DNA of 23,600 nt, taken from an uncultured Oxalobacter sp. GTDB taxonomy: Bacteria > Pseudomonadota > Gammaproteobacteria > Burkholderiales > Burkholderiaceae_D. The position numbers and the translations under genes are program-made. Location of the stretch: assembly GCA_934401755.1 (NCBI GenBank), contig CAKRSU010000030.1:1-23600 (forward strand). The letters run 5' to 3'. Below, piece after piece: positions 6,758-15,503 of this stretch (within the stretch, counting starts at the first letter, position 1; every line of letters starts with the position of its first letter). Below the pieces are notes generated by a model. The model searched no databases and was not told where the DNA came from. It saw only the letters and a program-made list of their open reading frames with translations.

Positions 6758-6877
6758 ATGGCAAAAACTGATCTTACCTGTAAATTTTGTAGTGCACCAT
6801 TAAATGTTACAGCAGGGATGACTCATGCCGTTTGCGACTACTGTGGGAAAAGTCTCTATAAAAGATTTTTGCAGTAA
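6758..6877 (+). CDS. 39-residue zinc-ribbon mini-protein
   Basis: An ORF of 39 codons encodes a protein with CKFC at residues 8-11 and CDYC at 26-29, followed by GKSLYK. This is the two-knuckle pattern of a zinc ribbon, of the kind CxxCgaPL...vCdYCG found at the N-terminus of many larger bacterial proteins. The ribosome site is weak (CGAAG some 12 bases upstream). The ORF ends 37 bp before the chosen xerC start. It may be a genuine small zinc protein, or the surviving head of a larger gene lost downstream. The intact four-Cys pattern favours real coding sequence; independent function is unproven. Confidence 0.5.
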   Translation: MAKTDLTCKFCSAPLNVTAGMTHAVCDYCGKSLYKRFLQ

Positions 6878-6914
6878 ACTACACAAATCCTTCATAGCAT
6901 TCTTCCTCCAAATC

Positions 6915-7889
6915 ATGCAGAAAAAAAACGACACTCAATGGATTAATCACTATCTGGATATGTTAATCAGTCAGCGAATGTTAGCTAATCATACTGTTGA
7001 AAACTACCAACGTGATCTCTCTCAACTTATAACTTTGGCAAATGAAAAAACACTACTTAGTCTAACTGATACAGATATACGACGATTTTCTGCCACACTA
7101 CATGCCAGTGGACTACACCCTCGCTCTATTAGCCGAAAATTATCTGCTTGGAGAGGATTTTTCCAATGGCTACTTGAACAAGATATTATTGCTATAAACC
7201 CAGTAGAGACCGTTCACGCCCCTCGCGCTCCTCACGCACTTCCCAAAGCATTATCAGTAGATGATGCCGTATATTTAGTCAAAACACATTCTAAACAGGA
7301 ACAACAAATTCAAAAAAAACATCCGGATAGAATATTATGCGACCAAGCCATGTTTGAATTGCTCTATTCCAGTGGATTACGCGTTTCAGAATTAACGGGA
7401 TTGGATATTCACGCAGTCAATAGTCCAGAATATCAATCTGCAGGATGGATTAATCTAGAAGAACAAGAAGTCACAGTTACAGGCAAAGGCAATAAAACCC
7501 GTATTATCCCTATTGGTGAAGCCGCTATTTTTGCACTCCGCCAATGGATTCCTGCGAGACACAAACTTTTATCCGTTAATGCTCTTCCTATCCATCAATA
7601 CGCCTTATTTTTAAATAGCCACGGTAAAAGAATGACACCCCGTACAGTACAATTACGATTAAAAGAACATGCACAACAATTAGGGCTTGCAATGCATGTT
7701 CACCCGCATATGCTCCGACATTCATTTGCCTCACATATTCTACAATCTTCTGGAGATTTACGAGCCGTCCAAGAAATGTTGGGACACGCTTCTATTGCTT
7801 CTACCCAAATTTACACTTCTTTAGACTTTCAGCACCTTGCTCAAGTTTATGATCTAGCACATCCACATGCCAAGAAAACTGAAGATTAA
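6915..7889 (+). CDS. xerC: tyrosine recombinase XerC
   Basis: XerC works with XerD at the dif site to resolve chromosome dimers before cell division. The protein is 324 residues, slightly longer than the usual 300. The N-terminal SAM-like core-binding domain covers about 5-95. The catalytic domain follows, with Arg156 in GLRVSEL, Lys191 in GKGNK, His265 and Arg268 in HMLRHSFA, His291 in LGH and nucleophile Tyr300 in IYTSL, so all six catalytic residues are present. I chose the ATG at 6915; a frame-extending ATG at 6825 would add 30 residues not typical of the family. No strong ribosome site precedes 6915. XerC rather than XerD is the better fit by overall sequence. It converges on the MATE gene with only 16 bp between stops. 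Confidence 0.9.
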   Translation: MQKKNDTQWINHYLDMLISQRMLANHTVENYQRDLSQLITLANEKTLLSLTDTDIRRFSATLHASGLHPRSISRKLSAWRGFFQWLLEQDIIAINPVETVHAPRAPHALPKALSVDDAVYLVKTHSKQEQQIQKKHPDRILCDQAMFELLYSSGLRVSELTGLDIHAVNSPEYQSAGWINLEEQEVTVTGKGNKTRIIPIGEAAIFALRQWIPARHKLLSVNALPIHQYALFLNSHGKRMTPRTVQLRLKEHAQQLGLAMHVHPHMLRHSFASHILQSSGDLRAVQEMLGHASIASTQIYTSLDFQHLAQVYDLAHPHAKKTED

Positions 7890-7905
7890 TACTCAACCAA
7901 TAGAT

Positions 7906-9279
7906 TCATTCCCCTTTATTGACGATCTTCTCAGTAATAGGAGATGCTAGATATTGAAAATGCTTCTTCAAATAAAAGAAATAAAATAGATATAAACTAA
8001 TTACAACAATCCCCCAAGCTGGAGGTTCACACCACCAAATGCTAGCAACTCCTATATACTTCGCAAGATAATTGGCAATAACAACACGTCCTGCCAATTC
8101 AACAATTGAAACAACCATTAAAACCCAACTTTTTCCAATCCCTAAGCAGACTCCTGATATTGGAGAATAAATCGCATATAAAATCATATCGATTGATGCG
8201 ACACGCAGATGGTCAATAGCATAGTCAGCTGCGATATCACTAATACCAAAACATCTCACTAACCAAGGAGACAAACAAAACCCTAAAATTCCTAAGCAGC
8301 CCATAATTATTACGTTCAAAAAAATAGCCTGCTTCATACCAATAATCAAACGATCATAGGTTTTTGCCCCATAATTTTGACCAGTATAAGTCGATACAGC
8401 CTGCAAAACTGAAACGAGTGGCATTAACATATAAAGAACGAGTCGTCCCGATACCGCATATGCTGCAGTGGCATTAACCCCAAAACTATTCACCAAATTT
8501 TGCAAAATCATAAAACCACAAGAAATTACAAAAGACTGTCCTGCCAACGGAATCCCCGTTTTCAAAACATCACGAATAATTGGCCAGGTAAATCGCCACT
8601 GTAATGCATGAAATCGAAAAATAACATAGCGATGCGTCATACAAAAAAAGGCCAAGAGCATAGAAAAAAATTGACTAATCACTGTTGCAATGGCTACCCC
8701 AAAAACACCCCAATGTAATCCAGCTACAAATACAAGATCTAAAACGACATTAAGAATTGCAGTGATTAATAAAATATACATGGTGATTGTGCTATCCCCA
8801 ATAGCCCGCATTTGAGATGAAAAAGCGCAATACCCAAATTGAAAAATAATGCCAATCGCGTAAATACGTGCATAAAGAACTGCATCACCTAAAATAGCTT
8901 CTGGAACAGCAATCACAAATTCCAATAATGGTTTACTAACTAGCCAACAAAATCCGGCCATAACGGCACCGATACCAATAACAAGCAAACTTCCCGCTCC
9001 AGCAAAATGTTGTGCCAACGAAAAAGATTTCGCCCCATAAGCTTGAGCAACACAAATACCAACGCCCAATGATAGCGATATCGCAACCCCTACAAAAAAT
9101 CCTACTAAATAAGCACATGATCCCACTGCCGCTAATGCATGCTCAGATTCAAAATTACCAATAATTAGCGTATCAGCTGTGTTATATAATTGTTGAAGCA
9201 GACTCGCTGCCATCATAGGTATTGCAAAATTCAATATCACCTTCCATGGTGTCCCTTTTGTCATGACTGTTTCTGCCAT
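7906..9279 (-). CDS. MATE-family multidrug/sodium antiporter
   Basis: A 457-residue inner-membrane exporter with about 12 hydrophobic helices arranged as two homologous halves (about 10-220 and 230-440). The N-terminal motif PWKVILNFAIPMMAASLLQQ followed by LYNTADTLIIG and ALAAVG is characteristic of the MATE/MatE fold. The second half repeats it with AGQSFVISCG and ATAAYAVSGR. These proteins export cationic drugs or metabolites in exchange for Na+ or H+. The style is closer to the DinF/MepA branch than to NorM. The ATG at 9279 is preceded by AGGAG at good spacing. Substrate cannot be told from sequence. It stands alone on its strand, between xerC and the COG0523 gene. Confidence 0.9.
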   Translation of the reverse strand: MAETVMTKGTPWKVILNFAIPMMAASLLQQLYNTADTLIIGNFESEHALAAVGSCAYLVGFFVGVAISLSLGVGICVAQAYGAKSFSLAQHFAGAGSLLVIGIGAVMAGFCWLVSKPLLEFVIAVPEAILGDAVLYARIYAIGIIFQFGYCAFSSQMRAIGDSTITMYILLITAILNVVLDLVFVAGLHWGVFGVAIATVISQFFSMLLAFFCMTHRYVIFRFHALQWRFTWPIIRDVLKTGIPLAGQSFVISCGFMILQNLVNSFGVNATAAYAVSGRLVLYMLMPLVSVLQAVSTYTGQNYGAKTYDRLIIGMKQAIFLNVIIMGCLGILGFCLSPWLVRCFGISDIAADYAIDHLRVASIDMILYAIYSPISGVCLGIGKSWVLMVVSIVELAGRVVIANYLAKYIGVASIWWCEPPAWGIVVISLYLFYFFYLKKHFQYLASPITEKIVNKGE

Positions 9280-9590
9280 GGATACTCCTGACTTATTCGT
9301 GTAAAAAATAACTAACGAATCGATATAAATACTTAAAATAAATAAAATCCCTTTTTAGTCGAACCTATTGCATCATTTATCTTGATAGATACAAGCATGA
9401 TAGTACAGTGAGCCTCCTTAACGATGAAAAGTTTTCCTCTCCTCTTGATTTTTCTATTTTTGCCCTTAGATTGATTTAATCTGGCTATACTATAGTGCTA
9501 TGCATTTCTGTTCTGCGAGCTAATGCCAATGCAATTTACAGCTGTTCTGATAGAGCAGCTTTTACTTTTCTTTTTTATAAAGGTGCTGTA
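9280..9590. other. divergent intergenic region between MATE and COG0523 genes
   Basis: This 311-bp region must hold promoters for both flanking genes. For the right-hand gene a TATACT box at 9486-9491 is the best -10, preceded by a small AGATT-GATTT-AATCT inverted repeat, but there is no well-spaced -35. A 16-residue hydrophobic frame at 9424-9474 lacks a ribosome site. I see no RNA gene or classic zinc-regulator box. Confidence 0.4.
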
Positions 9591-10676
9591 ATGCCTGAAA
9601 CTATACCTGAACTCATTCCCGCAACCATTATTACTGGTTTTTTAGGTGCTGGTAAAACGACCCTATTAAATCGCATCCTAAAAGATAATATTCACAAACA
9701 AAAAATTGCTGTCATTGAAAATGAATTCGGCGAAGAAAATATCGATAGTGGCATCCTTATTCAAGACAATGCTGAAGAAATTGTCCAAATGAGTAATGGT
9801 TGTGTCTGTTGTACCGTACGTGGCGATTTAGTTTCAGCATTAAATAATCTAATTGCCAAAAAAGATAACGGTGAGATTCAATTTGATCGAGTTATCATTG
9901 AAACAACAGGACTAGCAAATCCAAGTCCCGTTGCTCATACTTTTTTTCTAGAAGATTCTGTCGCTGAACGCTACATGATTGATGGCATTATCACACTATT
10001 AGATGGTGTCTTCGGCATGCATCAGCTTGATGAATATGAAGAAGCTCGCCAGCAAGTGGGGTTTGCCGACAAAATTCTAATTTCCAAAATCGATATTGCA
10101 GATCCGCATCTCATTACAGAACTCACCAATCGTGTCCGTCATATGAATGCTCATGCTGCAATTATGACTGCAGATTTTGGTCACGTAGATATTGGTGATG
10201 TATTGGATTTGCAAGGATTTAATTTAAATTCAAATCTAGACATCGATCATGATGACGCGCATGATAGTACCTGCTCTTGCGACCATCACCATCATGACCA
10301 TGATGAAGCTTGTCATTGTGGTTGCCATGATCACGATCATGATGAAACTTGTTCCTGTGAGCACCACCATCATCATTTAGATGATATCGTATCATTTGCT
10401 TTTCGTAGCTTCCGCCCATTCGATTCTGAAAAATTAAATACTTTTTTTGACGATGTAATCAGTCGATTTGGAACAGATATGCTCCGCTACAAAGGCGTAC
10501 TCAATGTTAAAGGAACTAACCATAAAGTTGTTTTCCAAGGCGTTCAGCAACTCATGGGATCCGATCTTGTTGAAAAATGGGCAGATGGCCCTCGAGAAAG
10601 CAAAATGGTCTTTATCGGGAAAAAACTCCCTAAAGATATTTTCTTACAAGGATTAGAACACTGTTTAACCGATTAA
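9591..10676 (+). CDS. COG0523 (CobW/YjiA/ZNG1-type) metal-binding GTPase
   Basis: A 361-residue G3E GTPase of the COG0523 group, thought to act as metal chaperones or insertases, often for zinc. Visible motifs are Walker A GFLGAGKTT (16-24), the family metal site GCVCC (Cys71, Cys73, Cys74), ETTG (104-107) and SKID (165-168) in place of the usual N/TKxD. The C-terminal CobW_C domain begins near 266. Between them, residues 220-262 form a His/Cys/Asp array with CSC, CHCGC and CSC separated by HHHH or HDHDH runs, probably a metal reservoir. The ATG at 9591 follows AAAGG; a longer frame from 9495 is less likely. A COG0523 gene just before dksA is, as I recall, conserved in Burkholderiales. Which metal is handled is not certain. 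Confidence 0.88.
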   Translation: MPETIPELIPATIITGFLGAGKTTLLNRILKDNIHKQKIAVIENEFGEENIDSGILIQDNAEEIVQMSNGCVCCTVRGDLVSALNNLIAKKDNGEIQFDRVIIETTGLANPSPVAHTFFLEDSVAERYMIDGIITLLDGVFGMHQLDEYEEARQQVGFADKILISKIDIADPHLITELTNRVRHMNAHAAIMTADFGHVDIGDVLDLQGFNLNSNLDIDHDDAHDSTCSCDHHHHDHDEACHCGCHDHDHDETCSCEHHHHHLDDIVSFAFRSFRPFDSEKLNTFFDDVISRFGTDMLRYKGVLNVKGTNHKVVFQGVQQLMGSDLVEKWADGPRESKMVFIGKKLPKDIFLQGLEHCLTD

Positions 10677-10693
10677 TTGATCTTTTACAACAG

Positions 10694-10732
10694 AAAAGCC
10701 AGAAAATATCATTGGTATTTCTGGCTTTTTTT
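10694..10732 (+). terminator. rho-independent terminator after the COG0523 gene
   Basis: AAAAGCCAGAAA at 10694-10705 pairs with TTTCTGGCTTTT at 10718-10729, followed by more T residues. It separates the GTPase gene from dksA. Confidence 0.85.
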
Positions 10733-10752
10733 CATTTTATTAACCGATATTT

Positions 10753-10781
10753 TTGACATATCGCAATAAGTTGATTACATT
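10753..10781 (+). promoter_or_regulatory. sigma-70-type promoter for dksA
   Basis: TTGACA at 10753-10758 is a perfect -35 hexamer, followed after exactly 17 bases by TACATT at 10776-10781. It lies about 75 bp upstream of the dksA ATG and downstream of the preceding terminator, which suggests dksA has its own promoter. Confidence 0.65.
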
Positions 10782-10857
10782 TACCCATCTTCATTAGCCA
10801 CTTCATATAAAGTGGTCTAAATTTTCCCTAGTATCATTTTTTTGGGAGGCATTGAGT

Positions 10858-11286
10858 ATGAAAACAAAGCAAACGCCAACTCTTTTAACTGAAGAAGAAA
10901 TTCTGAAGATGAGTGACGATGACTACATGAATCAGGCTCAGCTCGACTTTTTTAAAGCTCGTCTTCAACAAATGGAACAAGCTTTGCTAAAAAATGCTGG
11001 ACAAACGACGGAAAACCTTCGTGAAACAACGTTAGTACCTGACCCTGCTGATCGTGCAACAATTGAAGAAGAACATGCTTTAGAACTGCGTACTCGTGAT
11101 CGTGAACGTAAATTACTAAAGAAAGTTAAAGCTTCCCTTGCAAGTATTGATTCTGGTGATTATGGTTGGTGTGTCGAAACAGGGGAACCCATCGGTATCG
11201 CCCGTCTATTAGCTCGTCCAACGGCCACACTATCATTAGAAGCCCAACAACGACGGGAACTAAAACAAAAATTATATAATGACTGA
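10858..11286 (+). CDS. dksA: RNA polymerase-binding transcription factor DksA, cysteine-poor type
   Basis: DksA binds the RNA polymerase secondary channel and, with ppGpp, represses rRNA promoters and activates amino-acid promoters. The 142-residue product has an N-terminal helix, a long coiled coil with the tip DPADRATIEEE (the Asp-x-x-Asp loop that reaches the active site), and a C-terminal globular region YGWCVETGEPIGIARLLARP followed by TATLSLEAQQ. In the classic zinc-finger form the last region holds four Cys; here only one remains (Cys in GWC), with Thr, Thr and Ser at the others, so zinc binding is unlikely. The ATG at 10858 is chosen because GGAGG lies 8 bases upstream; a TTG two codons earlier sits too close to it. 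A strong promoter and terminator bracket the gene. Confidence 0.9.
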   Translation: MKTKQTPTLLTEEEILKMSDDDYMNQAQLDFFKARLQQMEQALLKNAGQTTENLRETTLVPDPADRATIEEEHALELRTRDRERKLLKKVKASLASIDSGDYGWCVETGEPIGIARLLARPTATLSLEAQQRRELKQKLYND

Positions 11287-11287
11287 T

Positions 11288-11342
11288 GTTTTGCCAGGCG
11301 AAGAAGAAATGCTTCCTTCGCCTTTCTTTTATTGGGCAAAAC
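11288..11342 (+). terminator. nested stem-loop terminator between dksA and rlpA
   Basis: The inner stem is AGGCGAAG at 11296-11303 with CTTCGCCT at 11316-11323, followed by TTCTTTT. An outer pair, GTTTTGCC at 11288-11295 with GGCAAAAC at 11335-11342, encloses it. It lies between two convergent genes. Confidence 0.75.
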
Positions 11343-11356
11343 AAAATTCTGTACGA

Positions 11357-12328
11357 TTATATTTTTAAAATAAATCCTTCAATCCCCTTTTCCTGCATAT
11401 CCTGACGTGCAAGTAATGCGGCATCACGTGTTGAAAAAGGCCCCGCCATCAGTTTATAAAATCCAGCCATTGAAATAATCTTAATATCAGGATAGTGCGA
11501 TGACCAAGATTCACCATAACGCATTTGATAGGTCTTCGCATTACTCATATCATGATAGGCACCAAATTGGATATAGTACCCACTGGTAACGACTGTAGAC
11601 ATTGAATCATTTGCAGACAATGCTGTCTGAGAGGAAGATATGGTCTTTTTCTGAGTTTGACTGAACTTGAATGCTGATATAGGCTTTGCTGCCACAGTAT
11701 TCGTATAAGGCAATATCTCGCCATTTCTAATACGTGCAATCTCATCGGGTAAAAGTAATTCCACTTCAACCGGACCACTGCCTTTATTAACATAACCCAA
11801 TTTATACGCTGCCGTATAAGTCAGATCAATTAATCGACCATTTAAAAAAGGACCTCGATCATTGACTCTAACAATCACCTGCTTTCCATTTTCAAGACTA
11901 GTAACACGTGCATAACTGGGAATGGGAAGCGTAGGATGAGCAGCGGTCATACCAAACATATCATACGTTTCTCCTGAAGAAGTTTTCATGCCATGAAATT
12001 TTTTCCCATACCAGCTACCAACTCCCTGCTCTTTATAATAGTTCAAGGCAGTCATCGGCGCATATGTTGTTCCCATAACAGTATAGGGGCGGCTTGGGCC
12101 ACTTGCAATTTTTTCAACTTTTGGTACTGCATTGGGAATCTGATCAAGATTATCAGGAATATTATCGCCCGGACCATCATCAAGATAATAACCACCTCCC
12201 CGCTTTTGAGTGGTTTTATAAGACCCGCTTTTTTTCGATACGGTAGAACATCCTGATAGAATAAATCCACCGCAACAAACAACGAGTAATCCTGTAATAA
12301 TGCTATTTTGCTTTACAATATGCCACAT
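11357..12328 (-). CDS. rlpA: septal-ring lytic transglycosylase/lipoprotein RlpA
   Basis: A 323-residue outer-membrane lipoprotein that acts on or binds peptidoglycan. It has a type II signal with lipobox LSGC (lipidated Cys27). A double-psi beta-barrel domain (about 100-195) carries GVGSWYG, TSSGETYDMFGMTAAH and NDRGPF, including the acidic and His residues conserved in active RlpA. A C-terminal SPOR domain (about 245-323: YYIQFGAY ... YKLMAGPFSTRDAA) should bind denuded glycan strands at the septum. I chose the ATG at 12328; a TTG at 12340 would add four residues. The ribosome site is weak. It is the last gene of the elongation cluster, 25 bp after rodA. Whether it is catalytic, as in Pseudomonas, or only structural, as in E. 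coli, cannot be told. Confidence 0.9.
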   Translation of the reverse strand: MWHIVKQNSIITGLLVVCCGGFILSGCSTVSKKSGSYKTTQKRGGGYYLDDGPGDNIPDNLDQIPNAVPKVEKIASGPSRPYTVMGTTYAPMTALNYYKEQGVGSWYGKKFHGMKTSSGETYDMFGMTAAHPTLPIPSYARVTSLENGKQVIVRVNDRGPFLNGRLIDLTYTAAYKLGYVNKGSGPVEVELLLPDEIARIRNGEILPYTNTVAAKPISAFKFSQTQKKTISSSQTALSANDSMSTVVTSGYYIQFGAYHDMSNAKTYQMRYGESWSSHYPDIKIISMAGFYKLMAGPFSTRDAALLARQDMQEKGIEGFILKI

Positions 12329-12353
12329 ACCAATTTGCAAATTCTACGAGATA

Positions 12354-13469
12354 TCAAGTTTGAACAAGATGTCGATTACGATGAATACTCATCAAGATTC
12401 CAGCTCCTAATCCTAAAGTTACCATCGCCGTTCCACCATAGCTCATGAAAGGCAATGGCACCCCTACCACTGGCAAAATACCACTAACCATCCCCATATT
12501 GACGAAAGCATACATGAAAAACATCATCGTAATGGCGCCCGCCAGTAATCGCGAAAACGTTGTCGATGCTCTTAGCGTAATAATGAGTCCTCGAGCAATC
12601 AGCAATAGGTACAGTGCCATTAAAACCATATTACCGATCAATCCAAACTCTTCCCCATACACCGCAAAAATAAAGTCTGTCGTACGCTCTGGAATAAAAT
12701 TCAAATAAGCTTGAGTGCCCTGCATCCATCCTTTCCCCGTTACTCCTCCAGAACCGATTGCAATGATCGATTGGATAATATGAAAACCTTTTCCTAATGG
12801 ATCAGATGAAGGATCAATCAACATTAAAATACGGTGACGTTGATAATCATGTAAAAGTAACCAAACAAAAGGTAAAGAGGCTGCAAAACAACCAAACATG
12901 ACAATAATCGCTTTCCAAGCTAATCCCGCTAGAAAAATCACATAAAACCCTGTAGCCGCAACAAGAATTGCTGTCCCCAAGTCAGGTTGTTTCATAATCA
13001 ATGCAGCAGGAATTGCGAGAATAATAAAAGCTTTAACATATTCTCGCCAAGTAATTTTTCCATCTTTATTTTGAAAAAACCAAGCCAGCATAAGTGGCAA
13101 AGCAATTTTCATAATTTCTGATGGCTGAATAACAATGCCTATATTTAACCAACGACGCGCGCCTTTCTTAACCAGACCGAACATCGCAACCGCCAGTAAT
13201 AAGGCAATACCAATAGTATAAACAGGCACAGCAAACCGCATTAACCGCTGAGGTGGAACACTTGCAGCAATCCACATAATGACAAAGCAAATAATAATAT
13301 TACGTAACTGATCTTCAACTCGGCCAGGAAAATCAATTCCCGCTGAATAAAGTGTAATAATACCCACTGACATAATAAGAAAAACAATCAGTGCCAATGG
13401 GCCATCAAATGTACTCCCCAGTTTTTTAATTCGTGCCAAAAAAGAATCTTTTAGGGTCGTGGTATCCAT
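12354..13469 (-). CDS. rodA: peptidoglycan glycosyltransferase RodA (SEDS family)
   Basis: RodA polymerises lipid II into glycan strands for lateral wall growth, in complex with PBP2. The 371-residue product has about ten transmembrane helices. It shows GARRWLNIGIVIQPSE, MKQPDLGTA and FIPERTTDFIFAVYGEEFG; Asp265 in the last is the essential Asp of the family (equivalent to E. coli Asp262). VPLPFMSYGGTAM marks the C-terminal conserved loop. The ATG at 13469 is preceded by an AAGAGA ribosome site, 8 bp after the mrdA stop, consistent with co-transcription. Length and motifs are typical of RodA rather than FtsW. Confidence 0.95.
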   Translation of the reverse strand: MDTTTLKDSFLARIKKLGSTFDGPLALIVFLIMSVGIITLYSAGIDFPGRVEDQLRNIIICFVIMWIAASVPPQRLMRFAVPVYTIGIALLLAVAMFGLVKKGARRWLNIGIVIQPSEIMKIALPLMLAWFFQNKDGKITWREYVKAFIILAIPAALIMKQPDLGTAILVAATGFYVIFLAGLAWKAIIVMFGCFAASLPFVWLLLHDYQRHRILMLIDPSSDPLGKGFHIIQSIIAIGSGGVTGKGWMQGTQAYLNFIPERTTDFIFAVYGEEFGLIGNMVLMALYLLLIARGLIITLRASTTFSRLLAGAITMMFFMYAFVNMGMVSGILPVVGVPLPFMSYGGTAMVTLGLGAGILMSIHRNRHLVQT

Positions 13470-13477
13470 GATATCTC

Positions 13478-15487
13478 TTATTTTTCTGTTTTTTTCTCTT
13501 CTTTCACGCCAGTTTGAGGAAGTGGCGCTGGGGTAGGAAGCTGTTTTTCATCATCCGGTAAGTCAGTAGGAACCTGTTCATCCATTGCTTTTTTTACAGT
13601 ATTTTTACCGAGAGTATCGCCGCTTAAATTTGCTGGCTGCTCTGTTCTTCCTGACATGAAATAATCCAATGCACGACGCGCAACAGGGGCTGCTGAGCTT
13701 GCCCCAAATCCTGCATTCTCAACAATAACCGCAATCACAATTTTCGGTTTATCCGCTGGTGCAAAAGCCACATAAAGCCCATGATCGCGCTTAAATTCCG
13801 TTAATGAATAAGATCCATATGTTCTATTTTGATCGACTGTAAAGACTTGAGCAGTCCCTGTCTTTCCACCTGTAGAATAGGGAGCTCCACCAAATATTCG
13901 AGCAGCTGTCCCGCTACGCGCCACGCCAACCATTGCTCGTTTAATAAATTCAAAATTCGCCTGCTTCATTTCACTAAGACGAACCGTTTCTGTTGTAACC
14001 GGGGTTCGTTCATGTGTTTCTGGATTTTCAATTTCTTTGACAAGATGAGGTCTTGCTGCAACGCCATTATTAGACAGTAATGAAAGAGCAAACGCCATCT
14101 GAACGGGTGTAAACGTGTTATATCCCTGACCAATCCCTAATGAAACAGTCTCCCCTGGATACCAAAATTGCTGACTTTCACGCTTATATGCTTTTTGCTT
14201 CCACTCTTTAGACGGTAAAACACCCGTTCGTTCGCCTTCTAAATCGATCCCTGTTTTCTGGCCCCAACCAAACTGAGTCATAAAATCATGAATCGTATCA
14301 ACGCCCATATCCCGTGCCAGTATATAGTAGTAAGTATCACACGATACAACAATAGAACGGTACATATCTACAGCACCATGCCCTCTTTTTGCATCATCAC
14401 GAAATACATGATTGCCAAACTCAAAATACCCAGGATCAGCAATTGCTTGCCCTGCTGTTCGATATTTCAATTCAAGGGCAGCCATCGCCATATAAGGTTT
14501 ATAAGTTGATCCAGGTGGGTAAGCACCGCGAATAGGACGATTGAGTAAAGGACGATTGGGAGAATTATTTAATGCATCCCAATTTTGATGATCAATCCCA
14601 TCCACAAATAAATTGGGGTCATACATTGGGGAAGAAACATAAGCTAATACTTCGCCTGTATTAGGATCCATTGCAACGACAGCACCACGCCTACCTGCAA
14701 GCGATTGTTCAATCACTCGCTGTAAACCAATATCGATTGATAAAATAACATTACGTCCAGGAACAGTCGGACGACTTTCTAGCAAACGAACGGCACGACC
14801 ACTTGCGGAAACCTCCATTTTTTCGTAGCCAGTTACGCCATGCAATACTCGTTCATAACTCTTTTCAATCCCTTCCTTGCCATAATGAGTCGTTCCTAAA
14901 TAATTTTCGGCTTCTTCCTCATCCAAATTATCAATATCACGCTGACTCATACGACTAATATAGCCAATAGCGTGAGAAGCAACTTTTCCTAATGGATACT
15001 GACGAAATGTTCTAGCTTGAACCTCGACACCTGGGAAACGAAAACGCTGAACCGTAAAACGAGCAACATCTCTATCTGAAAGTTTCGCTTTAAGTACAAT
15101 ACTATCGTAGCGTTTAGATTCTTCCATTCGACGTTTAAAACGCTTTCGATCAAGATCAGAAATATCAATAAAAGAAGCTAAGCGATCAATCACCTCTTCT
15201 AATTTACCTTCAATTTTTGCAGGGGTAATTTCAAGCGTATAAGCTGAATAATTACTGGCTAAAACAACACCATTACGATCTAAAATCAATCCTCGTTCTG
15301 GCATTGTCGGCACAATAGTGACACGATTATCTTCGGCTTTTGCTGCATATTTATCATAGCGGATCACTTGCAACCATAAAAAACGGAGTAACAAGATAAA
15401 AAAACAGGCTAAAACAAAAATCCCTAACGCAACAATACGGTTGCGGAACTGATGCATTTGCCTATTGTTATCGTTCAGATTCGCCAT
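13478..15487 (-). CDS. mrdA: peptidoglycan D,D-transpeptidase PBP2
   Basis: PBP2 cross-links glycan strands made by RodA during elongation and is a target of mecillinam and other beta-lactams. The 669-residue protein has a short cytoplasmic tail, one transmembrane helix (about 19-41), a pedestal/dimerisation domain (about 60-240) and a transpeptidase domain. The active-site motifs are STYK (nucleophile Ser327, Lys330), SCD (382-384) and KTGT (542-545). The C-terminus, residues about 610-669, is a Pro/Lys/Glu-rich tail that looks disordered. I chose the ATG at 15487, preceded by AGAAG. The frame extends upstream into mreD, but the added 14 residues are not typical. It lies 16 bp after mreD. 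Confidence 0.95.
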   Translation of the reverse strand: MANLNDNNRQMHQFRNRIVALGIFVLACFFILLLRFLWLQVIRYDKYAAKAEDNRVTIVPTMPERGLILDRNGVVLASNYSAYTLEITPAKIEGKLEEVIDRLASFIDISDLDRKRFKRRMEESKRYDSIVLKAKLSDRDVARFTVQRFRFPGVEVQARTFRQYPLGKVASHAIGYISRMSQRDIDNLDEEEAENYLGTTHYGKEGIEKSYERVLHGVTGYEKMEVSASGRAVRLLESRPTVPGRNVILSIDIGLQRVIEQSLAGRRGAVVAMDPNTGEVLAYVSSPMYDPNLFVDGIDHQNWDALNNSPNRPLLNRPIRGAYPPGSTYKPYMAMAALELKYRTAGQAIADPGYFEFGNHVFRDDAKRGHGAVDMYRSIVVSCDTYYYILARDMGVDTIHDFMTQFGWGQKTGIDLEGERTGVLPSKEWKQKAYKRESQQFWYPGETVSLGIGQGYNTFTPVQMAFALSLLSNNGVAARPHLVKEIENPETHERTPVTTETVRLSEMKQANFEFIKRAMVGVARSGTAARIFGGAPYSTGGKTGTAQVFTVDQNRTYGSYSLTEFKRDHGLYVAFAPADKPKIVIAVIVENAGFGASSAAPVARRALDYFMSGRTEQPANLSGDTLGKNTVKKAMDEQVPTDLPDDEKQLPTPAPLPQTGVKEEKKTEK

Positions 15488-15503
15488 TTTGCATCTTCTT
15501 ATA

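Noticed and set aside
6825..6914. Longer start for xerC adding 30 residues
   Set aside because: The extra residues overlap the zinc-ribbon ORF, do not resemble XerC N-termini and have no good ribosome site.
9424..9474. 16-residue hydrophobic micro-ORF upstream of the COG0523 gene
   Set aside because: It looks signal-peptide-like, but has no ribosome site and lies upstream of the probable -10 box of the next gene.
10219..10419. 66-codon open frame antisense to the His/Cys array
   Set aside because: It mirrors the His/Asp codon repeats of the GTPase gene on the other strand and has no ribosome site or other sign of coding.
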